This document shows, piece by piece, positions 27,081 through 35,865 of a stretch of DNA of 64,000 bases (position 1 is its first letter; every line of letters starts with the position of its first letter). The position numbers were made by a program, and so were the translations under genes. The stretch is from Pseudomonadales bacterium (GTDB lineage: Bacteria; Pseudomonadota; Gammaproteobacteria; Pseudomonadales; DT-91). The notes below the pieces were generated by a model, which was given only the letters and a program-made list of their open reading frames with translations, did no database searches and had not been told where the DNA came from. Location: positions 1-64,000 of the forward strand of contig JABSRQ010000016.1 in the NCBI GenBank assembly GCA_013215055.1, given 5' to 3'.

Positions 27081-28216
27081 CGATTAATGTTTTTATTGTT
27101 GATGATTCTGCAACAGCGAGAACTGCCATGCGGCTGATTCTTGAAGATAGTGATGATATCAATGTGATAGGCGTAGCCTCTACTCCGGTTATCGCGTTAA
27201 AGCGTATGCAAAAAATATGGCCGGATGTGATTATTTCTGATCTGGAAATGCCCGATATGAGTGGGCAGGAATTTCTAGAATATCTACAGAAAAACAGGCC
27301 AACCCCGTTTATTGTATTTTCCAATTATACCGGGGCTAATGCAATGTCTTCGGTTGAAGCATTGTCAAAGGGTGCTTTAGATATTATTGCAAAACCGAAT
27401 TTTAGTTGTGAAGAGAGCCTGCAGAAAGTCAGAGATCAGATTCTTAACTCTATCCGGGCAGCGGCAAAAATTAAGAGGCCGTCACTGTCGCGCCGAGTGG
27501 CAAAACCTTCGTTAGATAAATCTTCCAGCTGGGAAAAGAAGCTGGAAGATAAGATCCTGATAAGAAAGCAAAAACTGCGTAATGACAAAAATATGGAGAG
27601 CGCGGTAAGGCCTGACGATGGGCCTAGCCTGCTCCCTAGAGATGTGTTTTCAGTATTGGCCTTGGGAAGCTCAACCGGCGGGACAACCATTATTGAACAT
27701 ATTTTGAAACAGCTAACAACTAACAGCCCTCCGGTGGTTGTCGTTCAGCATATGCCGGAGCATTTCACCTTGGCCTTTGCTAAGCGTATTAATCAATTTT
27801 GTGAAATAGACGTTAGAGAAGCTGAAAATGGCGATGTGCTTAAACCTGGTTTGGCTTTGATTGCTCCCGGCGGTAAGCATATGGAATTAGTTAGGAAGTC
27901 CGGAAAGATGCAGGTTCGCGTTTTTGATGCTGAACCGGTAAATAGTCATAAACCTTCAGTGGATGTGTTATTTAACTCGGTTGCAGATTCCGAGCGAAAA
28001 GATGCATTGGGTGTGATCTTAACCGGTATGGGCAAGGATGGTGCGAAAGGCCTGCTGGCTATGCGAGATGTAGGTGCTCTAACGTTATCTCAGGCGGGAG
28101 ATGATTGTGCGGTTAACGGAATGCCTAAGGCTGCTCTGGCTATTAATGCGGTTGATTTAGAGTTGAAATCTGATGATATTGCAGCTGCGCTATCTAATAC
28201 ATCACAAAGATCTTAA
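27077..28216 (+). CDS. cheB: Chemotaxis protein-glutamate methylesterase CheB
   Basis: 379 residues: receiver domain with D9-D10 and phosphoacceptor D55 in SDLEMPDMSG, a charged linker (about 125-185), and the methylesterase domain with the catalytic Ser in LGSSTGGT, His in VVQHMPEHFT and Asp in TGMGKDGAKG. It demethylates or deamidates receptor glutamates when phosphorylated by CheA. It is the last gene of the operon and overlaps its predecessor by four bases. Confidence 0.94.
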   Translation: MTINVFIVDDSATARTAMRLILEDSDDINVIGVASTPVIALKRMQKIWPDVIISDLEMPDMSGQEFLEYLQKNRPTPFIVFSNYTGANAMSSVEALSKGALDIIAKPNFSCEESLQKVRDQILNSIRAAAKIKRPSLSRRVAKPSLDKSSSWEKKLEDKILIRKQKLRNDKNMESAVRPDDGPSLLPRDVFSVLALGSSTGGTTIIEHILKQLTTNSPPVVVVQHMPEHFTLAFAKRINQFCEIDVREAENGDVLKPGLALIAPGGKHMELVRKSGKMQVRVFDAEPVNSHKPSVDVLFNSVADSERKDALGVILTGMGKDGAKGLLAMRDVGALTLSQAGDDCAVNGMPKAALAINAVDLELKSDDIAAALSNTSQRS

Positions 28217-28464
28217 AAAAATAGATTGATAAGAGCTGTTTTTTTAGGCTTGTTATCCTGAGTGCCGTTTGATTATTGGGGTATTCATCCGTGTAGAGTG
28301 TTCAATCTTACCTTTTTGTCCTTCTCTCTTTAGTATCCACACATTTTTTGTTGTTGGAAAGTTTTCTATTTTTGTTAGAACTCCATGTTGTTGAAATCAA
28401 TACCGCGCTTTTTTGGCGAAAGTTATTTTCATGGGAAGATGATTTCCAGCCTTAAATGTTGCAT

Positions 28465-28493
28465 AAAAAGCCGGTATTTAAACCGGCTTTTTT
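28465..28493. terminator. Bidirectional terminator between cheB and psd
   Basis: A long stem AAAAAGCCGGT / ACCGGCTTTTT with a short A/T loop and A- and T-runs on both sides. It lies four bases from the psd stop and about 250 bases past cheB, with nothing recognisable in between. Confidence 0.88.
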
Positions 28494-28497
28494 GTAT

Positions 28498-29352
28498 CTA
28501 TTGTGTGCCGATTTTTTCACCCAGACGTAATGCAGTGCCGTTTTTCAGGTTTTCTTGCCAATCGGCTTTGCCTTCGGGGAATAAAAGGATGACTGTGGAG
28601 CCCAGTTTAAATCGGCCCATTTCCTCACCTTTTTTCAAATGTATGCCACCTTTTTGCGCGCTGTAATCAGTTTTTTGGACCTTGTTAATCAGGGGCGTCA
28701 CTTGTCCCGCCCAAACGGTTTCAATGCCGGCGACAATCATCGCACCCACTAAAATCATTACAAATGGCCCTTGTTCAGATTCAAAATGGCAGACCAGGCG
28801 TTCATTGCGGGCAAAAACCCCGGGGATTTGATTGGCGGTAGCCTGGTTAACTGAAAATAAACGCCCCGGCACATAACTCATCTTGATGAGTGTGCCATCA
28901 AGTGGCATATGTACACGGTGATAATCTTTTGGGGATAAATAAATGGTGGCATATTTACCACCAAGATAGTCGCCACAGCTATCGACATCGCCAGCCAATA
29001 AATCCATTAATGAATAATATTGGCCCTTGGACTGCATGATACTGCCTAATTTTATCTCACCCAGTTCACTGATCGCACCATCGGCCGGGCTGGCAATGCT
29101 ATTGGTTTCATCACAGAGGGTTCTGGCATCGGGTTTTAACGCACGGGTAAAAAAGTCATTGAAGCTGCTAAAGCTTTCGGCGTCTTCAATCAATGCCTCT
29201 GACAAATCCACTTGGTATTGCTTGGCAAAAGCATTGATCAATGGATTTTTGATCCACGGTATTTCACTCTCGGCAAATTTCCCTACCAGCCGTGAAAGCG
29301 TATGTTGGGGAATAATTTGCTGTAAAGCGGCAAACAAAGGTTCTGGTAGCAT
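28498..29352 (-). CDS. psd: Phosphatidylserine decarboxylase proenzyme
   Basis: 284 residues. The self-cleavage site LGST lies near the C-terminus (KLGSTVILLFPEG), where the serine becomes the pyruvoyl prosthetic group of the alpha chain. FFTRALKPDAR and HMPLDGT are further family motifs. The enzyme makes phosphatidylethanolamine from phosphatidylserine on the inner membrane. It follows the rhdA gene by 45 bases in a psd-rhdA-rsgA order also seen in Pseudomonas. Confidence 0.95.
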   Translation of the reverse strand: MLPEPLFAALQQIIPQHTLSRLVGKFAESEIPWIKNPLINAFAKQYQVDLSEALIEDAESFSSFNDFFTRALKPDARTLCDETNSIASPADGAISELGEIKLGSIMQSKGQYYSLMDLLAGDVDSCGDYLGGKYATIYLSPKDYHRVHMPLDGTLIKMSYVPGRLFSVNQATANQIPGVFARNERLVCHFESEQGPFVMILVGAMIVAGIETVWAGQVTPLINKVQKTDYSAQKGGIHLKKGEEMGRFKLGSTVILLFPEGKADWQENLKNGTALRLGEKIGTQ

Positions 29353-29397
29353 GTTGTTGATCTTCCGTTGGCTGAAGAAAATTTTTTTTGTGGTCTA

Positions 29398-30231
29398 TTA
29401 ATTGGGACTTTTAAAACTTTCCATCGCGATAGGTGTTGATGGGGTATTTCCCCATTGGGACCAAGAACCCGGATAAGCTTTGATATTGTTATAAGCTAAT
29501 AATTTTTTTGCGACAAACCAGGTTAAGCCTGAACGTCTGTGAGTTTGGCAATGGGTGACGATGTTTTTGTCGGCCGTTAGTCCCTTCGCCGTCAGCAGGT
29601 TTTTTAAGGTTTCATTATCTAACAGAAAACCTTCTTTGTCAGTTAGATCTGTCCACTCTAAATGAATGGCATTGGGGATATGGCCGCCGCGTTGGGCTAA
29701 TATTTTTCTGCCATCATATTCACCTGGGCTGCGTGCGTCCCAGATTTTAAAATTTGGATTATCCAGCTTGGTTAAGATCTCAGCCATATTGGCGATATGG
29801 CTTGTATCAATTTGAATTTGTATATCGCTAGTTGTTGGTGTTGAAATTTCTGTGTCAAAAGCTAAACCGGCCTTTTGCCAAGCATGGCGGCCTCCATCTA
29901 ACAGTTGAACCTTGTTATGGCCTATCAAGGTTAGGGTCCATATCATGCGCCCGGCCCAGCTGCTGCCTGCATCATCATAAACGATGATGTGTTTATCTGC
30001 TTTTAAACCGATTGACTGGAACAACTGCTGCAGTGTGGCTAATTCGGGCAGTTCTCCCGGTGCAGGCTTTTCCCCTTTGGAAAGCTGTGACGGTTTAATA
30101 TGTACGGCCCCAGGAATATGGCCTGCGTTATAATTTTCAGAGCTGCATAGGTCGATGATTAATAACGTTGCATCATCAATCTGAAGCTGCTGTAAATCAA
30201 TCGCATTAATCAGGGCTGGGTGTGTATTCAT
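29398..30231 (-). CDS. rhdA: Thiosulfate sulfurtransferase (rhodanese, RhdA-type)
   Basis: 277 residues with two rhodanese domains; the first starts near LIIDLCSSENYNAGHIPGAVHI and is inactive, the second carries the catalytic cysteine in HCQTHRRSGLT. This CQTHxRSG loop matches Azotobacter/Pseudomonas RhdA rather than the CGSGVTA loop of mercaptopyruvate sulfurtransferase SseA. The enzyme moves sulfane sulfur to cyanide or thiol acceptors. It lies between rsgA and psd on the same strand with short gaps. Confidence 0.88.
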   Translation of the reverse strand: MNTHPALINAIDLQQLQIDDATLLIIDLCSSENYNAGHIPGAVHIKPSQLSKGEKPAPGELPELATLQQLFQSIGLKADKHIIVYDDAGSSWAGRMIWTLTLIGHNKVQLLDGGRHAWQKAGLAFDTEISTPTTSDIQIQIDTSHIANMAEILTKLDNPNFKIWDARSPGEYDGRKILAQRGGHIPNAIHLEWTDLTDKEGFLLDNETLKNLLTAKGLTADKNIVTHCQTHRRSGLTWFVAKKLLAYNNIKAYPGSWSQWGNTPSTPIAMESFKSPN

Positions 30232-30254
30232 TACAGTAAACTCTATGGATTTAT

Positions 30255-31280
30255 TTATGCCATCAAATCTAGGCTATTGAGTATATAGGAGAGACTGGTT
30301 TTACGCGTCTGTGCCATATCATCGGTTTCTAATAAGGCTTGTACCACACAGCCGGGCTCCTGTTTATGTTGGCAGTCGCGGAATCGGCACAGGCCTAATA
30401 GGGGTTGTAATTCACGGTAGCCGGCAAAAATCTGGGGTTTATTAAAGTGACTGAGGTGGAATTCACGGATGCCGGGCGAATCGATTAAAAGGCCATCACC
30501 ATCGAGTTCAAACATGGTTGACGTTGTGGTGGTATGACGGCCTTTAATCACATGTTCCGATAACGCCCCGACTTTGGCTTGAATTTCTGGCATCAAGGCA
30601 TTGATCATTGAGGTTTTCCCGACCCCTGATTGGCCGGCAAAGATGCTGGTTTTACCCGCGAGCGCGGATCGAATTGCCTCCATACCGTCGTTATTTTCGC
30701 AGGAAATTTCAAAGACGTCATAACCCAAGTTTCTATAGGTTGTTAGCAGGGTTTGAATAAAATCGTAGTTTTTGTCATTTTCATCTAATAAATCGGTTTT
30801 ATTAACCACTAATTTGGCTTCTATACCGGAGTTTTCGGCGGCGATTAAATAGCGATCTATCAGATTTGGGTGAGGTTCCGGTAACACCGCAAAAACCACA
30901 AAAACCTGATCGATATTAGCGGCAATGGGTTTTAATTTACCCAAACCGTCCGGGCGTTCAATCAGTGATTGACGTTCTTCTACAGCCACAACCACACCTT
31001 GGCCTTCGGGCGTTTCACGCCAGGCGACAAAGTCACCGACGGCAATGGATGCAATATTGGTGCGCAGATGGCTGCGTATTACCTTGCCTTTGCTATCGCC
31101 CTCTAGGGCTTTAACGTCCACATGACGTGAGAAGCGAGCAAAGATAAGCCCCCTTTGTTCAGGCCCCAGCGTCGTATCGTCGATAGCGGCGGCATTTTTT
31201 TGCCGTGAACGTTGAAGTCTCGCCTGTTGAGTTGCTTGAATTCGGCGTTTTTGCTGATCTGTTAGCCTGCGTTTTGCCAT
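30255..31280 (-). CDS. rsgA: Ribosome biogenesis GTPase RsgA
   Basis: 341 residues with the circularly permuted GTPase order: OB-fold domain at the N-terminus, VVNKTDL (G4), then [14 protein letters not shown] (G1) and DSPGIREF (G3), and a C-terminal zinc finger with [14 protein letters not shown]. RsgA matures the 30S subunit by testing the decoding centre. It is transcribed away from orn, with which it commonly shares a divergent control region. Confidence 0.94.
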   Translation of the reverse strand: MAKRRLTDQQKRRIQATQQARLQRSRQKNAAAIDDTTLGPEQRGLIFARFSRHVDVKALEGDSKGKVIRSHLRTNIASIAVGDFVAWRETPEGQGVVVAVEERQSLIERPDGLGKLKPIAANIDQVFVVFAVLPEPHPNLIDRYLIAAENSGIEAKLVVNKTDLLDENDKNYDFIQTLLTTYRNLGYDVFEISCENNDGMEAIRSALAGKTSIFAGQSGVGKTSMINALMPEIQAKVGALSEHVIKGRHTTTTSTMFELDGDGLLIDSPGIREFHLSHFNKPQIFAGYRELQPLLGLCRFRDCQHKQEPGCVVQALLETDDMAQTRKTSLSYILNSLDLMA

Positions 31281-31413
31281 AGGGGTGCCTAGATTAGGTT
31301 TTTTAAGCTTGGGCTATTATGCGCTAAAGCACATTGAATGCGGTGTAAGTATCACAAAATCGGCCAAGCTTTGTTACAATCAAAAGATCATTATAATGAT
31401 TTTGGGCGCACTG

Positions 31414-31956
31414 ATGCTAGCTGATACAAATTTGATTTGGATAGACTTGGAAATGACGGGCCTGGACCCGGTCAATGATAAGATTATTGAGATCGCCACC
31501 ATTGTTACCGACGCCGATTTAAATGTGTTGGCTGAGGGGCCTAGCATCGTAATTCATCAGCCCGATGATGTGATGGAAAGCATGAATGAATGGTGTGTTA
31601 GGCAGCATGGTCAGAGTGGCTTAACCGCCAAGGTTAAAGCCTCAACGGTATCTTTAGCTGAAGCTGAGCAGCAAACCCTGGATTTTTTACGCCAATATGT
31701 GCCTGCCGGAAAATCCCCTATCTGTGGTAATAGTATCTGTCAGGATCGCCGATTTTTAGCCGTGGGCATGCTGGAATTGGAAGCTTTTTTCCATTACCGC
31801 AATTTGGATGTCAGCACTTTAAAAGAATTGGCCAGACGTTGGAAACCTGACATTTTAAAAAGCTTTAAGAAAAAAGGTGCACATCTGGCGATGGATGATA
31901 TCAAAGATTCGATTGCCGAATTAGAGCATTATCGTAAGCATTTCATTAAGTTATAA
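31414..31956 (+). CDS. orn: Oligoribonuclease
   Basis: 180 residues, standard length, with the DEDDh exonuclease residues in [20 protein letters not shown] and the AMDDI/HRAL-like end ([13 protein letters not shown]). Orn degrades 2-5 nt RNAs and finishes c-di-GMP turnover by cleaving pGpG. The ATG at 31414 (MLADTNLIW) fits homologues; in-frame upstream starts at 31396 and 31285 are less likely since the extra residues do not resemble the family. Confidence 0.94.
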   Translation: MLADTNLIWIDLEMTGLDPVNDKIIEIATIVTDADLNVLAEGPSIVIHQPDDVMESMNEWCVRQHGQSGLTAKVKASTVSLAEAEQQTLDFLRQYVPAGKSPICGNSICQDRRFLAVGMLELEAFFHYRNLDVSTLKELARRWKPDILKSFKKKGAHLAMDDIKDSIAELEHYRKHFIKL

Positions 31957-32096
31957 GTTTCAATCGGTGAAGTTATTGCTTGTGTAAAAGGATTTACTCG
32001 CCTGCCAATAGTGGAAAACCTGCCTGTTTTCTACTATATCAATGCATATTGAACGGCTTTTAGCCGGTTTATCTGACCAGCTAACAAGGATATTAG

Positions 32097-34463
32097 ATGG
32101 ATCCCAAGAAACGATCCGCCATCGATAGGCATTCTTCCAGCTTACAAGCTTTGGCTTTGGATCTGGCTTTTACCGTATTGGATGAGTTTTTCGAAAAAAT
32201 CGATGTCCGCCTGATGGAAGAGGTGGATGCGGCGGCCAATCAGCAGCAGTGGCAGGTTTTAAGCTTGGCCAGATCGGTTAAAGATGATAAGGCTAAACTG
32301 TCGCAGCTATTTGAAAACGAAATCATGGAAGGTTTTGTGTTGTTTCGCCTAGGCCGTTTGGGCGGCGAAAATACCCAGGTCGAAGATCAGTCAATCAGCC
32401 TGTCTTTGGTTGCAAACGAAGAGTTGGAGCGAGACCTGGCGTTAAATTCCTTGGCAAGGCGCGCCGAAACTCGCCATTCAGAAAGTCTGTTTGCGTTAAA
32501 TCAACGCCTTGCCGTGGTTAATGGTGGCAAAAAATTAGCCGAAGATGGCAACCCTCTAAGCCCTGCGCAGTTTGCTAATGCATTAGCGGCGATGTTGTCA
32601 CCGCTGGAGCTGCCAACCAAGTTCCTGGTTTTCTTCAGCCGGGTTTTTGAACCCATATTGATACATCATCTCGAAAGGCTTTATAGCCAATGTAATGCTT
32701 ATCTGATAGATACCGGTATCTTGCCTAATCTGCGTTATACGATCAGTAAAAAGTCGCAACCAACCAGCGCGGCTCAAAAGGTCGAGCCCGAGACTCAGGC
32801 GGATACTACTGCAGGTGCTAATGATAAATATTATCAGCAGGCCAAGCAGCATCTGGCTGCTCAGCAGCCCCAGGTAGACAATGTGAGAAAGAACGCAAGA
32901 GCGGATGCCGCAGCTGTAGAATCGGCGCAGGCCTCTTCGGTGGCGGCTGAGACGGCGGTTAATATCGGTGATCGGACATATCAGCAGCAGATGTTTAATG
33001 CGATTCGCCAGTTACAGAATACATCTTCAGGCTCGCCTAATGCAGAAAACCAACAGGTATTAAGCGCTTTGACGGTTGCGCCTACGCAGCAATTGGTTTC
33101 GGGGTTAAATGGTTCGGCAGATAAACAAGGCTATGCCGAGGCGCTGGAATCTGATCATGTGCATGCATTAACGGTGGCGCACTATGAGGCCGTGGCGCAG
33201 CAGATCAGGGCGGAGGTGGGGGCCGATCATCGGGTAGACAGTGACGATAGCCATACCATCGATCTGGTCGGCATGATCTTTGAATATATGCTGGGTGATG
33301 AACTGTTGCCGGATTCGTTGAAGGCCGTTTTAAGTTATCTGCATACGCCTTTTATTAAAATTGCGTTATTAGACCCCGAATTTTTTGAGTATGCCGATCA
33401 TCCTGCGCGCAAGTTATTAAATCTTTTGGCCGATACCGGGCGGCGCTGGGTGAATAGTGATGGCGATAGCCAGTTTAAAATATTTCCGAAGATAAAAGCG
33501 ATGGTGCGCAGAGCGGTTTTGGATTCCAGCCATGAACTGGCTTTGTATGAAGAGTTACTGGTTGAAATGCAGGAGTTTCATGCCAAAATTCAGCATAAAA
33601 TTGCCTTGCTGGAAACCCGGGCCAAAGAAAAGGCCCAGGGTGAGGAGCGCCTAAGAGATGCCAAACGCCGGGTATATAGTGAGGTGAAGCAGCGCATAGG
33701 CAGTCGTAATATTCCACCTGCGGTCACCGTGCTTTTATTACATCCTTGGGCCGATTTTCTAACTTTTGAGTTACTGCGCTTTGGTGAGGATTCCACACAG
33801 TGGCGGGATGGTTTACAGCTGGTAGATGATATTCTTTGGAGCATCCTACTTAAGCATAGCGATGATGAATGCTCAAAACTGATTTTAATGCAGCCTGGCA
33901 TGTTAGGTGAGTTAAAAGAGGCGATTAAAAGCATTTCTTTTAATCAGCCCAAGGCCTTGAAATTGATCGCTATTTTAGAAGATTTACAGAATCAAAGCTT
34001 ACTTGTCTTGGGTGTGAGTCAAGCTGATCCGAATGTCTGCGCCAATAAAAACATACACAATGTTGATGATGTGATTTTGCACAGCCGTGTGGAAGGCAGT
34101 GAGGAGTTTACCGAAGAGACTTATCCTGATCAGGATTTTGAGGAGCCGGATGAAAGCCTTTATAACGCCGCAGAAAAAGAAATGGTGGATCACCTTCGCC
34201 ATATTGATTTTGGTACGCAGTTTGAGTTTGATGAAATTAATGGCCGCAAGAAGCAACGTTTAAAAGTGGCCTGGTATAATATCAATACCATGCGTTATAT
34301 GCTGGTAGATAATGCTGGCTGTAAAGTGACAATGACATCGGGCATCGAAATTGCGCGTATGATCTTAGCGTGTCATGCCCGTATCATCAGTGGCAGCACT
34401 AAACCATTTTTTGAACGTGCGCTGGAAAATATTCTGGTTCGCCTTAAGGGCATGCATATTTAA
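32097..34463 (+). CDS. DUF1631 family protein
   Basis: A 788-residue, mostly alpha-helical soluble protein without signal peptide or membrane segments. The DUF1631 core is recognised from the helical centre (YLHTPFIKIALLDPEFFEYADHPARKLLN, split here as YLHTPFIKIALLD and HPARKLLNLLADTGRRW) and LLHPWADFL. A low-complexity Gln/Ala-rich linker lies near residues 225-300. The C-terminal ~110 residues (LKVAWYNINTMRYMLVDN) read like a PilZ-related or SH3-like module. A PilZ gene follows 29 bases downstream, so a c-di-GMP-linked role is plausible but unproven. Confidence 0.78.
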   Translation: MDPKKRSAIDRHSSSLQALALDLAFTVLDEFFEKIDVRLMEEVDAAANQQQWQVLSLARSVKDDKAKLSQLFENEIMEGFVLFRLGRLGGENTQVEDQSISLSLVANEELERDLALNSLARRAETRHSESLFALNQRLAVVNGGKKLAEDGNPLSPAQFANALAAMLSPLELPTKFLVFFSRVFEPILIHHLERLYSQCNAYLIDTGILPNLRYTISKKSQPTSAAQKVEPETQADTTAGANDKYYQQAKQHLAAQQPQVDNVRKNARADAAAVESAQASSVAAETAVNIGDRTYQQQMFNAIRQLQNTSSGSPNAENQQVLSALTVAPTQQLVSGLNGSADKQGYAEALESDHVHALTVAHYEAVAQQIRAEVGADHRVDSDDSHTIDLVGMIFEYMLGDELLPDSLKAVLSYLHTPFIKIALLDPEFFEYADHPARKLLNLLADTGRRWVNSDGDSQFKIFPKIKAMVRRAVLDSSHELALYEELLVEMQEFHAKIQHKIALLETRAKEKAQGEERLRDAKRRVYSEVKQRIGSRNIPPAVTVLLLHPWADFLTFELLRFGEDSTQWRDGLQLVDDILWSILLKHSDDECSKLILMQPGMLGELKEAIKSISFNQPKALKLIAILEDLQNQSLLVLGVSQADPNVCANKNIHNVDDVILHSRVEGSEEFTEETYPDQDFEEPDESLYNAAEKEMVDHLRHIDFGTQFEFDEINGRKKQRLKVAWYNINTMRYMLVDNAGCKVTMTSGIEIARMILACHARIISGSTKPFFERALENILVRLKGMHI

Positions 34464-34492
34464 TTGCAGGTGATAACGGGGGAGGGAGTTTT

Positions 34493-34855
34493 ATGGTCTT
34501 AAATGCGAATGTGGTTAATATGCGTAAACATGAACGCCATAATACCGACCAGAGTATCATCGTGATAGATACGATGACTGAACAACAAGTGGGGTTGTTA
34601 GCCAATGTCAGCGAGGACGGTTTGATGATCGCGGGTTCTACCGCATTGGAAACCGAAGCGATTTATCAGCTGCGTTTATTATTGCCTGAGGAAATAGGTG
34701 CAAGCAGCCCATCCATTAATTTGGGTGTAGATTGTTTATGGGTCAGCGGCAATGAAGAATGGGGTGGTCTTTATTGGTCGGGCTGCCATATTATTGATTA
34801 TGCCGATGATGCGATAGAGGTGTTGCAATTATTGGTTGCTCATTTCACACCTTGA
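34493..34855 (+). CDS. PilZ domain protein
   Basis: 120 residues forming a single PilZ domain. The c-di-GMP binding motifs are intact: RxxxR as RKHER near residue 11, and [D/N]xSxxG as NVSEDG near residue 39. Such proteins are c-di-GMP receptors that act by binding partners. A strong ribosome site (GGGGGAGGGAG) precedes the ATG. It lies directly after the DUF1631 gene, a likely partner, and its end overlaps the convergent hexR by 16 bases. Confidence 0.87.
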   Translation: MVLNANVVNMRKHERHNTDQSIIVIDTMTEQQVGLLANVSEDGLMIAGSTALETEAIYQLRLLLPEEIGASSPSINLGVDCLWVSGNEEWGGLYWSGCHIIDYADDAIEVLQLLVAHFTP

Positions 34856-35733
34856 GTGTGGCTCTTGTCCTTTGGTTCTTGTCTAAGCGGCTGCAAACCT
34901 TTTTGTAAAACCTGCAAATGCAGAGAAACCTGTGGACCAATTCTTTGTGCTACCCCTACTGCAATTAAATCGATCACCACTAAATGTGCGATACGTGAAG
35001 ATAATGGCGTATAGGTTTCGATTTCTTCTTTAACGTCTATTGTGATCGCAATATCCGCAGCTTGAGCAACCGCCGAATCCAGTGGTGCTAGCGCAATTGT
35101 GGTCGCTCCGGCATTAGCTGCCAGGTGCAGAGCCTCGATTAATGCCGTTGTTTGGCCCGATTGTGAGATCGCAACCACCACATCATTGGGGCTTAAGGAC
35201 AATGCCGACATCGCCTGAATATGGGGGTCGGAGTATACCGCCGAGCTGATCTGCAGGCGAAAAAACTTATGTTGGGCATCGCTGGCGACGGCTGCCGATG
35301 CGCCAAAACCATAAAATTCTACCCTTCCTGCCTGGGTGATGGCATTCATTGCCGCCTCCAGCGCATCGGGGTTTAACGCATCTCTTACCAGGCTTAATGT
35401 GGCTCGGGTGGAGTCAAAGACCTTGGTGGTCAATTCGGCCACCGAATCGGTTGCGGCTATTTCAAACGCTTCTGCTGAGCTTATGCCGGAGCTCTGGCTA
35501 GCAAGATGCTGGGCTAACTGCAGTTTAAAATCTTGAAAGCCTCTGCCGTTGACCGCCCGACAAAACCGGACCACCGTAGGCTCACTCACCTTGGCCGCAG
35601 CAGCCAGATCAACAATACGCATATGAATAATGTCCTGGATGTTTTGCAAAACATATTCACATACCTTACGTTCTGATTTTCGTAAATTGGGTCTGGCCTG
35701 GTGTATGGCTTGTATCAACGGGCGTTTAGTCAC
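34840..35733 (-). CDS. hexR: HexR-type transcriptional regulator (RpiR family)
   Basis: 297 residues: N-terminal HTH of the RpiR type (IVDLAAAAKVSEPTVVRFCRAVNGRGFQDFK, given here as two parts AAAAKVSEPTVVRFCR and GRGFQDFKLQL) and a C-terminal SIS sugar-phosphate domain (GFGASAAVASDAQHKFFR, SQSGQTTALIEAL). HexR represses glucose catabolism genes of the Entner-Doudoroff route and responds to 2-keto-3-deoxy-6-phosphogluconate. The usual targets zwf, pgl and edd are not adjacent. It is divergent from uvrD across 132 bases. Confidence 0.85.
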   Translation of the reverse strand: MTKRPLIQAIHQARPNLRKSERKVCEYVLQNIQDIIHMRIVDLAAAAKVSEPTVVRFCRAVNGRGFQDFKLQLAQHLASQSSGISSAEAFEIAATDSVAELTTKVFDSTRATLSLVRDALNPDALEAAMNAITQAGRVEFYGFGASAAVASDAQHKFFRLQISSAVYSDPHIQAMSALSLSPNDVVVAISQSGQTTALIEALHLAANAGATTIALAPLDSAVAQAADIAITIDVKEEIETYTPLSSRIAHLVVIDLIAVGVAQRIGPQVSLHLQVLQKGLQPLRQEPKDKSHTQGVK

Positions 35734-35865
35734 AGTTTCTTATCATTGAAGGCGTTGTTGTTATTCTGCCGATAAATGACTGGGCTGTAAATATCTCAAA
35801 TCATAGTGATCTCTGTGTTATTCAACTGTATGTATATCCATGCAGAGGCATGATAGACTAGAGGC

